DNA from: Microtetraspora malaysiensis
Lineage (GTDB): Bacteria > Actinomycetota > Actinomycetes > Streptosporangiales > Streptosporangiaceae
Assembly: GCF_001528665.1 (NCBI RefSeq)
Contig: NZ_BBYJ01000016.1
Span: 149,906 to 213,905 of the forward strand
Length of the DNA: 64,000 nt
Reading direction: 5' to 3'
The position numbers and the translations under genes were made by a program. The stretch's first letter is position 1; each line of letters starts with the position of its first letter. This document shows, piece after piece, positions 7,695-16,397 of the stretch. Under the pieces are notes generated by a model. That model did no database searches and was not told the DNA's origin. It was given only the letters and a program-made list of their open reading frames with translations.

Positions 7695-9290
7695 ATGACG
7701 CTGCTGGATGACTTCATCGGTTGGTACTTCAGGGAGAACCCGCTCCGGGCCGCGCTGCTCGGCGCCGACGGGTACGACCACACACTCGGCGACTTCACCG
7801 AGGCCGCCTTCACCGCGCGGGAACGCGCCGCGGAGCGCTGGCTGGAACGGCTGTCGGCCGAACGCGCCCCCGGCGAGACCGCGGACGACGAGATCGACCG
7901 CGAGCTGGTTATCTCCCATTTGCGTGGTTCGGTGGCGAGTGCGCGCTGGCCTGAGTGGCGGCGTGATCCCGCGCCCTACGTGAACGGGATCTTCGCCGCT
8001 CTGTTCACGCCGTTCCAGCAGCGGTTGAAGCCGGAGGCCGAGCTGGTCGAGAGCGCCGTCGCGCGGCTCGCCGAGGTGCCCGCGGTGCTCGCCGCCTGCC
8101 GCGCGAACCTCGACCCCGATCTCGCGGCCGACCTGTTGATCGCCCGCGGCCTGGGCCAGGCGCGTACGGCGCGGCGCTTCCTCACCGAGACCGTCCCCGG
8201 GCTGGTGGCGGACCCGGTGCTGCGGGCCCGGCTGGCGGCGGCGGCCGAGCCGGCCGCGGCGGCGTTCGACGACTTCGTCGTCTTCCTGTCGGGCTTCACC
8301 GCGGGCGGCACCTGGCGCATGGGCGAGGAGCTCTACTCCACGCTGCTGCGCGAGCGGGAGATGCTCGGGTACGGCGCGGCCGAGCTGCACGAGAAGGGCC
8401 GCCGCGCGTGGGACGAGATCGACGCCCGGATGCGCGAGGTCGCGCCGCGCGTGGGCTCCGGCGAGTGGGGCGAGGACTGGCGGGCGGCGATGGAGTCGCT
8501 CATGGACGACCACCCCGAGACGCTGGAGGACATGCGCGCCGAGTACGAGGCCGAGACGCTGCGCGCCCGCGACTTCGTCCGCGATCGCGGCCTGGTGACC
8601 TTCCCCGAGGGGGAGGAGTGCCAGGTGCTGCCGTCGCCGGAGTTCCAGCGGCCCATCCTGGCCGTGGCCAGCTACCTGGCGCCGCCGCCGCTCAGCGCGT
8701 CGAGGTCGGGCGTGTTCTACGTGCCGTTCACGCCGGAGGACTTCGCCCCCGAGCAGGTACGGCAGCGCCTGCGCACCAACTGCCGGGCGCAGATGCCGTC
8801 GATCGCCGTCCACGAGGCGTACCCGGGGCACCACTGGCACCTGGGGTGGATGGCGGGCAACCCGAGGAAGGCGCGCAAGATCTTCCGCACGCCCTACTTC
8901 ACCGAGGGCTGGGCGCTGTACGTCGAGGGCATGCTGCACGAGCAGGGATACTTCGACACCCCGGCGACCGAGCTGGCGCACCTGGACTGCCGGATCTTCC
9001 GGGCCGCCCGGATGGTCGTGGACACCGCCCTGCACTGCGGCGACATGACGATCGAGGAGGCCGAGACCTTCATGGCGACCAAGGCGTCGCTGTCGCCGGG
9101 CACCGCCAAGGGCGAGGTCAACCGCTACTGCGCCTGGCCGACCCAGGCGCCGTCGTACCTCACCGGGGCGCTGGAGATCCGGCGGATCCGGGACGACTAC
9201 GCCGGCGACCTGCGCAAGTTCCACGACCAGATCGCCGGGAACGGCGGGCTTCCGCTCGGCCTGGCCCGCCGTACGGTCATCCCGGGCTGA
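7695..9290 (+). CDS. DUF885 family putative metallopeptidase
   Basis: A 531-aa cytoplasmic protein of the DUF885 family, predicted zinc-dependent peptidases. The central block AVHEAYPGHHWH carries the HExxxxxH-type metal-binding pattern, followed by FTEGWALYVEGML with the expected acidic ligand. The N-terminal part is helical. There is no signal peptide. ATG 7695 begins the homologous part, although the frame is open from 6546 through the antisense of the DUF4032 gene. The 3' end overlaps the convergent aldolase gene by 14 bases. Substrate is unknown. Confidence 0.8.
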   Translation: MTLLDDFIGWYFRENPLRAALLGADGYDHTLGDFTEAAFTARERAAERWLERLSAERAPGETADDEIDRELVISHLRGSVASARWPEWRRDPAPYVNGIFAALFTPFQQRLKPEAELVESAVARLAEVPAVLAACRANLDPDLAADLLIARGLGQARTARRFLTETVPGLVADPVLRARLAAAAEPAAAAFDDFVVFLSGFTAGGTWRMGEELYSTLLREREMLGYGAAELHEKGRRAWDEIDARMREVAPRVGSGEWGEDWRAAMESLMDDHPETLEDMRAEYEAETLRARDFVRDRGLVTFPEGEECQVLPSPEFQRPILAVASYLAPPPLSASRSGVFYVPFTPEDFAPEQVRQRLRTNCRAQMPSIAVHEAYPGHHWHLGWMAGNPRKARKIFRTPYFTEGWALYVEGMLHEQGYFDTPATELAHLDCRIFRAARMVVDTALHCGDMTIEEAETFMATKASLSPGTAKGEVNRYCAWPTQAPSYLTGALEIRRIRDDYAGDLRKFHDQIAGNGGLPLGLARRTVIPG

Positions 9291-9918
9291 ACGCGCGCTC
9301 GACCACCGCGGTGAGCTGCTCGTCGGTGAGGACGGTGGGGGTGCCGACGCCGAGCGCCCGCACGTAGACCTCGCACAGCCATTCGAGCAGGCGGGTCGCC
9401 TCGAACGCCTTCTCCAGAGTCGGTCCGATGGTGACCCCGCCGTGGTTGGCGAGCAGCGCGGCCTGCTTGCCGGCCAGCGCGGTGCGCACGTGCTCGGCCA
9501 GCTCGGGCGTGCCGTACGTGGCGTAGGGGGCGACGCGGACCGCGCCCCCGAGCAGCAGCGCGTTGTAATGGATCGGCGGCAGCTCGGTCGCGGTGGTCGC
9601 GACCGCCGTCGCGAAGACCGAGTGGGTGTGCACAATCGCCTGCGCGTCGGTCGAGGCGTAGACGGCCAGGTGCATCGGCGTCTCCGACGACGGCCGCGCG
9701 TCACCCTCGACGGGGTGGCCCTCCAGGTCGAGCACCGGGCAGTCCTCCGGGTTGAGCCGGTCCAGCGCCACTCCGGAGGGGGTGACCGCGACCAGGTCGC
9801 CCTTCCGGACGCTCAGGTTGCCCGAGGTCCCGATGACCAGGCCCAACTTAGCCGCCATATGGCCGTACTCACACAATTCCCGGCGAAGATCCCACATGCC
9901 GGACAACTTACTGTGCAT
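9277..9918 (-). CDS. Class II aldolase/adducin family protein
   Basis: A 213-aa protein of the zinc-dependent class II aldolase family (L-fuculose-1-phosphate aldolase, ribulose-5-phosphate 4-epimerase and relatives). Family features are GTSGNLSVR (phosphate binding), SSETPMHLAVY with the catalytic Glu, the metal ligands in IVHTHS, and LLANHGGVTIG. Its sugar-phosphate substrate cannot be read from sequence. ATG 9918 gives the full frame; an internal ATG at 9897 is also possible. It is convergent with the DUF885 gene and divergent from the ngc operon, so it might belong to the same sugar regulon, but no shared operator is proven. Confidence 0.8.
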   Translation of the reverse strand: MHSKLSGMWDLRRELCEYGHMAAKLGLVIGTSGNLSVRKGDLVAVTPSGVALDRLNPEDCPVLDLEGHPVEGDARPSSETPMHLAVYASTDAQAIVHTHSVFATAVATTATELPPIHYNALLLGGAVRVAPYATYGTPELAEHVRTALAGKQAALLANHGGVTIGPTLEKAFEATRLLEWLCEVYVRALGVGTPTVLTDEQLTAVVERAFSPG

Positions 9919-10046
9919 CTCTGCATATCCGGCCCGGTCTATACCAGCTCTGATCGGATGATCCTACTTTTGATACAGCCTTTTAGCTGCTTAAACATGG
10001 ATATACCCTCCGAATGTCGACCGAAGGCGATCCCGGGTGGATCACA

Positions 10047-10064
10047 GATTGGTCTAGACCGACT
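10047..10064. promoter_or_regulatory. DasR-like operator (dre) upstream of ngcE
   Basis: The sequence ATTGGTCTAGACCGACT contains the perfect 10-bp core GGTCTAGACC (10051-10060). This closely matches the DasR-responsive element of streptomycetes (ACTGGTCTAGACCACT), bound by the GntR regulator DasR and released by glucosamine-6-phosphate. It lies just before a candidate -35 at 10073, so it could control the importer operon and possibly the divergent aldolase gene. Confidence 0.75.
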
Positions 10065-10072
10065 GCGGACTC

Positions 10073-10101
10073 TTGACGCGATTCGCGGCTCGCCGTACGT
10101 T
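10073..10101 (+). promoter_or_regulatory. Candidate promoter of ngcEFG
   Basis: TTGACG (10073-10078) and TACGTT (10096-10101) are separated by 17 bases and lie between the DasR-like box and the second palindrome. Spacing and the -35 are good; the -10 is weak. Confidence 0.45.
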
Positions 10102-10112
10102 CCAGCAATCGT

Positions 10113-10129
10113 TTAGGAAACTTTCCTAA
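10113..10129. promoter_or_regulatory. Second palindromic operator, TTAGGAAA-C-TTTCCTAA
   Basis: A perfect inverted repeat with 8-bp arms and one central base lies between the candidate -10 and the ngcE start, ending 21 bases before the ATG. The position suits a repressor acting on initiation or elongation. Which family binds it (ROK or LacI would be usual for sugar operons) is inference. Confidence 0.6.
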
Positions 10130-10150
10130 CTGTCCCCCCAGGAGAGTTGG

Positions 10151-11608
10151 ATGACCAACACGCCTCGCGAGATCACCCGGCGCCAGATGATGCACCGCAT
10201 CGGCCTCACCGCACTCGCCGCCGGCCCCGTGGCCGGTCTGCTCAGCGCCTGCGCCACCTCCGGCGGCGGCGGGAGCACCGCCGAACCGGCCGCCTCCGCC
10301 GGCGGAGGCGGCGCGGCGACATCGCAGGCCAACCCGTTCGGCGTCAAGGCCGACGCCCCCCTCGAAGTGGTGATCTTCAAGGGCGCCTACGGCGACGAAT
10401 ACGCGACCCAGTCGCACGAACCGCTGTACGTCAAGGAGTTCCCGAAGGCGAAGATCACCCACCAGGGCATCCAGGCGATCGCGCAGACCCTCACGCCGCG
10501 CTTCGCCAGCGGCGACGTGCCCGACGTGGTGAACAACTCCGGCACCGACAACCTGGACACCGGCTCCCTCGTCGCGGCGGGGCAGCTCCTCGACCTGACC
10601 CCGCTCTACGAGGCGCCGTCGATCGACGACCCGAGCAAGAAGGTCAAGGACACCCTCGTCCCCGGCACGATCGAGTCCGGCCTGGCCGGCGACCCCGCCA
10701 AGCCGTACCTCCTCAACTACGTCTACACCGCGTACGGCCTCTGGTACGACGCCAAGCTCTTCGAGAAGGAGGGCTGGACCCCGCCGAAGACCTTCGACGA
10801 GTTCAAGACCCTCGCCGACAAGATCAAGGCCAAGGGCATCACCCCGTACGCGTACGCCGGCAAGAACGCCTCGTACTACCAGTACTGGATGATCCTGATC
10901 AGCGCGGCGAAGATCGGCGGCAACCAGGTCCTGATCGACATCGACAACCTCGTCGACGGCGCCTGGACCCACGACGCCGTCAAGCAGGCGGCGGCGGCCT
11001 GGGCCGAGATCGGCAAGTACATGGACAAGTCCTACGAGGGCCTGATCCACACCGAGGTGCAGACCCAGCAGAACCAGGGCAAGGTCGCGCTCTACCCCTC
11101 CGGCTCCTGGCTGGAGCCCGAGCAGGCCAAGGACACCCCGGCCGGCTTCGAGTACGCCATGTCGGCCACCCCGTCGGTCAGCGCGTCCGACACCATGCCG
11201 TACGAGGCGATCCGGGCCGTGGCGGGCGAGCCGTACGTCCTCCCGGCCAAGGGCAAGAACGTCAACGGCGGCCTGGAGTACATGCGCGTCATGCTCTCCA
11301 AGGAGGCGGCCAAGGCCTTCACCGAGAAGACCAAGAGCCTCACCGTCGTGGTCGGCTCCACCGAGGGCCTCACGCTGTCGCCCGGCACCGAGAGCGTGGT
11401 GGCCGCCCAGTCGGCCGCCGGCGCCAACGTGGTGACCTGGTCCAGCTTCGAGCAGTGGTACAAGGAATTGGAGACCGAGCTGCGCAAGCAGACCAACGCG
11501 CTCATGTTCGGCCGCATCACCGCCGACCAGTTCTGCGCCAACATGCAGAAGGCCGCGGACAAGACGAAGGCCGACAGCTCGGTCACCAAGCAGAAGCGGA
11601 CCGCGTGA
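10151..11608 (+). CDS. ngcE: GlcNAc/diacetylchitobiose ABC importer, binding lipoprotein
   Basis: A 485-aa extracellular solute-binding lipoprotein. A twin-arginine-like N-region (TRRQMM), a hydrophobic stretch and a lipobox (LLSAC) at about residues 31-35 are followed by a glycine-rich linker. The mature part has a family 1 binding fold (VVIFKGAYGDEYATQSHEPLYVKEFP, GIQAIAQTLTPRF, SGTDNLDTGSLV) and resembles the NgcE type of chitin-breakdown-product binding proteins. It starts at ATG 10151 after GGAGAG and lies 4 bases upstream of the first permease gene. The specificity call rests on recalled family resemblance plus the DasR-like box and was not computed. Confidence 0.75.
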   Translation: MTNTPREITRRQMMHRIGLTALAAGPVAGLLSACATSGGGGSTAEPAASAGGGGAATSQANPFGVKADAPLEVVIFKGAYGDEYATQSHEPLYVKEFPKAKITHQGIQAIAQTLTPRFASGDVPDVVNNSGTDNLDTGSLVAAGQLLDLTPLYEAPSIDDPSKKVKDTLVPGTIESGLAGDPAKPYLLNYVYTAYGLWYDAKLFEKEGWTPPKTFDEFKTLADKIKAKGITPYAYAGKNASYYQYWMILISAAKIGGNQVLIDIDNLVDGAWTHDAVKQAAAAWAEIGKYMDKSYEGLIHTEVQTQQNQGKVALYPSGSWLEPEQAKDTPAGFEYAMSATPSVSASDTMPYEAIRAVAGEPYVLPAKGKNVNGGLEYMRVMLSKEAAKAFTEKTKSLTVVVGSTEGLTLSPGTESVVAAQSAAGANVVTWSSFEQWYKELETELRKQTNALMFGRITADQFCANMQKAADKTKADSSVTKQKRTA

Positions 11609-11612
11609 TCCC

Positions 11613-12557
11613 ATGCGGCATGGCAAGCTGTCCTCGGCCTCGCCGATGGCGCTGAGGCGGTACGGGTTCATCCTGGCCTTCCTCGCTGCGCCGCTGGTCC
11701 TCTACGTCGTCTTCGTGATCGCGCCGTACGTCCAGGCGTTCCAGATCGCGCTCACCAACTGGAAGGGCATCTCCCCGGACTTCGACTATGTCGGCTTCGA
11801 GAACTTCGGGAAGATGTTCGCCGACGACGTCTTCTGGCAGGCGGTGCGCCATCACGGGCTGTTGCTGCTCGTCATGCCGCTGGCCACCATCGCCATCGCG
11901 CTGTTCTTCTCGTTCCTCCTCAACGTCGGGGGCGGGCAGGCGAACGGGCGGCGCACCGGTGTGCGCGGGTCGGCCTTCTACAAGATCGTGTTCTTCTTTC
12001 CGCAGGTCCTCGCCGTCGCCATCGTCGGCGTGCTGTTCCAGGCGATCCTGCGCCCGGACAAGACCGGCGTGGTCAACAGCGTCCTCGGGGCCGTGGGGAT
12101 CGACCCCGTGGGCTGGCTGATCAACCCCGACCTGGCGCTGTGGACCATCATGGGCGTGATGGTCTGGCAGGCCGTCGGCTTCTACGTCGTGCTCTTCTCG
12201 GCCGGCATGTCGTCCATCCCGCCGGAGGTGTTCGAGGCGGCGGCGCTGGACGGCGCGGGACGGTTCACGCTCTTCTTCAAAATCACCCTGCCGCTGCTCT
12301 GGGACACCCTGCAGGTCGGCTGGGTCTATCTCGGCATCGCCGCGTTCGACGGGTTCGCCCTGGTCCAGGTTCTCTCCGTGGACCGGGGTGGCCCCGACAA
12401 CGCGACCACGGTGCTGCCGCTGGAGATCTGGCGCCAGGCGTTCACCTTCTCCAAGTATGGCTACGCCTCCGCTATGGGCGTCGCCCTGTTCTTCCTCACC
12501 CTGACGTTCGCCGTCCTCACCCTGCGGGTCACGCGGCGCGAGAGGATCGAGTTCTAG
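11613..12557 (+). CDS. ngcF: Sugar ABC transporter permease (NgcF-type)
   Basis: A 314-aa inner-membrane permease with six predicted helices. The first (ILAFLAAPLVLYVVFVIAPYV) follows a short basic N-terminus. The cytoplasmic EAA loop is present (EVFEAAALDGAGRFTLFFKI), as expected of MalF-type permeases that dock on a shared ATPase. It lies 4 bases after ngcE, and its stop is 2 bases before the next permease start, so the three form one operon. No ATPase gene is present; actinomycete sugar importers usually share MsiK, encoded elsewhere. Confidence 0.8.
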   Translation: MRHGKLSSASPMALRRYGFILAFLAAPLVLYVVFVIAPYVQAFQIALTNWKGISPDFDYVGFENFGKMFADDVFWQAVRHHGLLLLVMPLATIAIALFFSFLLNVGGGQANGRRTGVRGSAFYKIVFFFPQVLAVAIVGVLFQAILRPDKTGVVNSVLGAVGIDPVGWLINPDLALWTIMGVMVWQAVGFYVVLFSAGMSSIPPEVFEAAALDGAGRFTLFFKITLPLLWDTLQVGWVYLGIAAFDGFALVQVLSVDRGGPDNATTVLPLEIWRQAFTFSKYGYASAMGVALFFLTLTFAVLTLRVTRRERIEF

Positions 12558-12559
12558 AC

Positions 12560-13423
12560 ATGACACGTCCCCCGCAGCGCACGGGCGGCCGGGTCGGCGT
12601 CTTCGGCCCGCTGTCGCACCTGGCCCTGGTCGTCTGGGCGATCCTGGTGATCTTCCCGATCATCTGGACGTTCCTCGGCTCCTTCAAGACCAACACGGAG
12701 ATCTTCGGCGAGCACCCCCTGGGCCTGCCGGCGACCTTCCACTGGGACGCCTGGGGTCGCGCCTGGGCCAAGGCCCACATCGGCCAGTACCTGGTCAACA
12801 CCGTGATCGTGGTGGCCGTGTCCACCTTCTTCACGATGCTGCTCAGCTCGATGGCGGCGTACGTGCTGGCCCGGTACCGGTTCCCCGGCAGCAAAGCGAT
12901 CTATCTGCTGTTCGTCTCCGGCCTGTCGTTCCCGGTCTTCCTCGCGCTGGTCCCGCTGTTCCTCACGGTGAAGAACCTCGGCCTGCTCGGCACGCACACC
13001 GGCGTGGTCATCGTCTACGTCGCGTACTCGCTGCCGTTCTCGGTGTTCTTCCTGACCGCGTTCTTCAAGACGCTGCCGACCTCGGTGGCCGAGGCCGCGA
13101 TGATGGACGGCGCCTCGCACACGCGCACGTTCTTCCAGGTCATGCTGCCGATGGCGAAACCCGGCCTGATCAGCATCACGATCTTCAACATCCTGGGCCA
13201 GTGGAACCAGTACCTGCTGCCGATCGTGCTGCTGCCGGGCAACGCCGAGGAGAAGTGGCTGATCACCCAGGGCATCGCCAACATCTCCACCAACGCCGGC
13301 TACGAGGCCGACTGGGCGGGGCTGTTCGCGGCGCTCTGCATGGCGATCATCCCGATGCTGATCGTCTACATCGTCTTCCAGCGGCAGATCCAGTCGGGCC
13401 TCACCGCGGGCGCGCTCAAATAG
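12560..13423 (+). CDS. ngcG: Sugar ABC transporter permease (NgcG-type)
   Basis: A 287-aa MalG-type permease with six helices and the EAA loop SVAEAAMMDGASHTRTFFQV. ATG 12560 starts two bases after the stop of the previous permease gene; the frame is also open upstream but only antisense to no known homology. It completes the binding-protein/permease/permease importer. The C-terminal QRQIQSGLTAGALK is the usual end of MalG-like permeases. Confidence 0.8.
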   Translation: MTRPPQRTGGRVGVFGPLSHLALVVWAILVIFPIIWTFLGSFKTNTEIFGEHPLGLPATFHWDAWGRAWAKAHIGQYLVNTVIVVAVSTFFTMLLSSMAAYVLARYRFPGSKAIYLLFVSGLSFPVFLALVPLFLTVKNLGLLGTHTGVVIVYVAYSLPFSVFFLTAFFKTLPTSVAEAAMMDGASHTRTFFQVMLPMAKPGLISITIFNILGQWNQYLLPIVLLPGNAEEKWLITQGIANISTNAGYEADWAGLFAALCMAIIPMLIVYIVFQRQIQSGLTAGALK

Positions 13424-13457
13424 CGCCGCGGCCGCCTCCCGTGATCTCCTTGTCCGC

Positions 13458-13718
13458 ATGGGCGAACCGACCACGTGGCAGACCGACGGCGACACGATCC
13501 GCAGGACCGTGATCGCCCCCGATTTCCGCACCGCCATCGCGATCGTGAACGAGATCGCGGAGGAGGCGGAGAAGATGAACCACCATCCCGACATCGACAT
13601 CAGGTGGCGCACCCTGCACCTCGCGCTCACCACGCACGACGCGGGCGGCCTGACCGAGCTGGACTACACGCTCGCCGCCCGCATCGACGAGATCGCGGCC
13701 GCCCACGGGGCGAGCTGA
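13458..13718 (+). CDS. 4a-hydroxytetrahydrobiopterin dehydratase
   Basis: An 86-aa pterin-4a-carbinolamine dehydratase (PCD/DCoH family), which recycles the pterin cofactor after aromatic hydroxylation by removing water from 4a-hydroxytetrahydrobiopterin. The catalytic motif EKMNHHPDI is clear, preceded by FRTAIAIVNEIA and followed by VRW-like IRWRTLHLALTTH. Length is standard. It lies 35 bases after ngcG on the same strand and is convergent with the spermidine-synthase-like gene, 3 bases away. No pterin-dependent hydroxylase is in the window. Confidence 0.85.
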   Translation: MGEPTTWQTDGDTIRRTVIAPDFRTAIAIVNEIAEEAEKMNHHPDIDIRWRTLHLALTTHDAGGLTELDYTLAARIDEIAAAHGAS

Positions 13719-13721
13719 CCG

Positions 13722-14543
13722 TCAGTCGAAGAGGCCGGGCGGCGGCACGGGCGAGACGACCGGTTCGCCGTCCCTGATCGGGGCGGCGCCGGCGACGAAG
13801 TTCGTCAGCTCCCTGCCGTACAGGCAGCGGGCCTGGGTCAGGCCGCCCGCCGCCCGGCGGGTGACCGCCCCGACCGGCAGCTCCACCGGGGACGCCGCCA
13901 CGATCAGGTTGCCGAAGCGCCGTCCCCGGAGGATGCCGGGCTCGGCCAGCAGCAGCACGTGGCGGAACGCGCCGAGCACCGTGGCGAGTAGCCGCCGGGC
14001 GAACGGCAGGCCCTTCCCGTCGGCCACGTTGATCAGCAGCGTGCCGCCGGGGCGCAGGATCCGCCGCATCTCGGCGAGGTATTCGGTGGTGGCCAGCTCG
14101 GCCGGCATGACCGCGCCGGAGAAGGCGTCGAGCACGACCAGGTCCGCGGACGCGTCGTCCAGCCCGGCTGCGGCCGCCCGCCCGTCGAGCACCCGCACCT
14201 TCAGCCGGGGCACCGACTTCAGCCGGAGCTGCTCGCGGACGAGCCGGACCAGTTCGGCGTCCGGCTCGATCACGATGTGCCGGGAGCCGGGCCGGGCCGC
14301 GGCGAGGTAGCGGGGCAGCGTGCAGGCCCCGCCTCCGATGTGGACGGCGTCGAGCGGCCCCTCGGGGAGGCAGCCGATCACCTCGGCCATCAGCCGGACG
14401 TAGTCGAAGTCGAGGTAGGTCGGATCGGCCAGGTCCACGTACGACTGGGCGACGCCGTTCATGACGAGCATCCACCCGTCCGGCCGGTCGAGGTCCCGCA
14501 GGAGCTCCACCTCGCCATATGTCACGGGATAGCGGCCCTGCAC
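13722..14543 (-). CDS. Spermidine synthase-like methyltransferase-fold protein
   Basis: A 273-aa Rossmann-fold protein of the spermidine synthase superfamily. A short N-terminal beta region (RYPVTYGEVELLRDL) leads to VAQSYVDLADPTYLDFDYVRLM, the nucleotide-binding AVHIGGGACTLPRYLAA, VIEPDAELVRLV, and LVVLDAFSGAVMP. Fused or stand-alone proteins of this kind are common in actinomycetes and often have no proven polyamine role. GTG 14543 was chosen to keep RYPV; further upstream the frame enters the divergent PBP leader. The divergent promoter region is about 70 bases. Confidence 0.7.
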   Translation of the reverse strand: MQGRYPVTYGEVELLRDLDRPDGWMLVMNGVAQSYVDLADPTYLDFDYVRLMAEVIGCLPEGPLDAVHIGGGACTLPRYLAAARPGSRHIVIEPDAELVRLVREQLRLKSVPRLKVRVLDGRAAAAGLDDASADLVVLDAFSGAVMPAELATTEYLAEMRRILRPGGTLLINVADGKGLPFARRLLATVLGAFRHVLLLAEPGILRGRRFGNLIVAASPVELPVGAVTRRAAGGLTQARCLYGRELTNFVAGAAPIRDGEPVVSPVPPPGLFD

Positions 14544-14616
14544 CGGATCTCTCAACCTTTTGCTCCCTATGCGTGGTATATCGGGGGGAGCACTCCGACC
14601 CCCCAGGAGAAACCGT

Positions 14617-16263
14617 ATGCGCAGACGAGCGCTGCTCGCCCTCGTCGGGGTGGTCGTCGCCATCATCGTCACGAGCGTCACCGGGCTCGTCCTGCAGGGG
14701 AAGGACGAGGCCGGGACCGGCCCGCAGACGCAGCTCGTGATCGACGGACCGACGCCGCCCGCGTCAGCGCCCGACGAGGAGCCGGCCGAGGGGCAGGTCG
14801 AGGGCACGCCGGAGGAGACGGCCCGCACCTATCTGAGTGACTGGGCGACCGGCGACTACGAGTCGATGCGCGAACTCGTGGACGAGCCGCCCGCCGACTT
14901 CGCCGCCCAGCATCGGCAGCTCGACGACGCCCTCTCCGCCCAGGTCGTACGGCTCAAGCCCGGCAAGGTCACCAAAACCGGGGAGCAGACGGCCGAGATG
15001 CGCTTCACCGGGGCGCGGAAGCTGGCCGGATACGACGGCGCCTGGGACTTCGCCTCGACCCTGCGCCTGGCCGTCCGGGACCTGAGCTGGAAGGTGCTGT
15101 GGACCCCGGCCGTGATGCATCCCGACCTGGCCGAGGGGGGCGAGCTGGTCCGGATCGACGAGCCGGTGTCCGCCACGCGGTTCGTCACCAAGGAGGGGCG
15201 CGCGTTCCCGCACGAGAGCTACGCCGAGCCGTACCTCGCGGAGCTCGGCACGCGGATCCCGCAGCCGCCCTCCGGCACGGAGGTGGGGTGGACCATCGAG
15301 CTGCGGAACCCGGCCCAGCCGCCCCGGGTCCTGCTGGAGAAGAAGGCGGCGGCGTCGGAGGGGACCAAGACCACGGTCGAGGCGTTCACCCAGGCGGCCG
15401 CGGCCCGGGCGCTCGACCCCGTCCAGCAGGCCGCGATCGTCGCGGTGCGGGCGTCCACCGGGGAGGTGGCCGCGGTGGCCGACCGGCTGGGCGGCAGGGA
15501 GGCGTTCACCGGGAAGTACGCGCCCGGCTCCACCTTCAAGACGGTCACCGCCGCCGCACTGCTCGACGGCGGGCTGAGCGCCGACTCCCAGGTCCCCTGT
15601 CCGGCGACGTACACGATCCCGAACGGGCGGACGATCAACAACTACCAGGAGAAGGACCACGGAAGCGTCACGCTCCAGCAGGCGTACGCGCTGTCGTGCA
15701 ACACGACGTTCGCGCGGCTCGCGGTGCAGCTCGTGAGCGCCGACCGGCTGATGGAGCAGGCGGCCGCCCTCGGCTTCGGCACCAGCCTCGCCACTGGCGT
15801 CGGCGGCACCTGCGGCAGCCTGAACAGGCCGGAGAACCCGGACGCGCTCGCGGAGGCCTCATTCGGCCAGGGCACGGTGGAGGCGAGCACGCTGTGCATG
15901 GCGAGCGTCGCGGCGGCCGTGCAGAGCGGGGCCTGGCACCCGCCGCGGCTGCTCCCGGCAGACGTGGCGGAGCGGATCGAGGGGCATGCGCCGCCCGCGA
16001 GCGTGCCGCTGAACGACACGGTGACGGCCGGGCTCCGGTCGCTGATGAGCGCGGTGACGACCGAGGGCACCGCGGCCGGGTCCGAGCTGCCCGAGGGCGT
16101 CTCCGGCAAGACCGGCACCGCCGAGGACTGGCAGGGCGGCCCGGACCACGCCTGGTTCATCGGATACAAGGACGACCTCGCGTTCGCCGTGTTCGTGAAA
16201 CACGGCGGCACGGGGCGCAACGCGGCGGTCCCGATCGCCGCGCGTTTCCTGCGTGCCCTGTGA
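14617..16263 (+). CDS. Penicillin-binding protein, class B-like transpeptidase
   Basis: A 548-aa membrane-anchored transpeptidase that cross-links peptidoglycan. One N-terminal helix (residues 5-27) is followed by an NTF2-like domain at about residues 65-175 (TARTYLSDWATGDYESM), as in MecA-type PBPs, and by the transpeptidase domain. Active-site motifs are STFK (S305), SCN (360-362) and KTG (498-500). ATG 14617 is preceded by CAGGAGA. The gene lies 134 bases upstream of the lysine aminotransferase gene on the same strand. Low-affinity resistance PBPs share this architecture, but affinity cannot be read from sequence. Confidence 0.85.
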   Translation: MRRRALLALVGVVVAIIVTSVTGLVLQGKDEAGTGPQTQLVIDGPTPPASAPDEEPAEGQVEGTPEETARTYLSDWATGDYESMRELVDEPPADFAAQHRQLDDALSAQVVRLKPGKVTKTGEQTAEMRFTGARKLAGYDGAWDFASTLRLAVRDLSWKVLWTPAVMHPDLAEGGELVRIDEPVSATRFVTKEGRAFPHESYAEPYLAELGTRIPQPPSGTEVGWTIELRNPAQPPRVLLEKKAAASEGTKTTVEAFTQAAAARALDPVQQAAIVAVRASTGEVAAVADRLGGREAFTGKYAPGSTFKTVTAAALLDGGLSADSQVPCPATYTIPNGRTINNYQEKDHGSVTLQQAYALSCNTTFARLAVQLVSADRLMEQAAALGFGTSLATGVGGTCGSLNRPENPDALAEASFGQGTVEASTLCMASVAAAVQSGAWHPPRLLPADVAERIEGHAPPASVPLNDTVTAGLRSLMSAVTTEGTAAGSELPEGVSGKTGTAEDWQGGPDHAWFIGYKDDLAFAVFVKHGGTGRNAAVPIAARFLRAL

Positions 16264-16397
16264 GACAGGTGTTTCTCCGGCCGATGTGCCAAGGAGGTAG
16301 TAAAACGTTCTCCAGGAGGTTCATTCGGCGGGAAAGTCTTCACATTCGACCCCGGTCGTGAGGGAATCGTGTTGTCCCGGCTCAATGTGGAGGCGAT

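Noticed and set aside
7638..9704. The 5' extension of the DUF4032 frame, antisense to DUF885
   Set aside because: The ribosome site and homology support GTG 7637; upstream sequence is shadow of the opposite gene.
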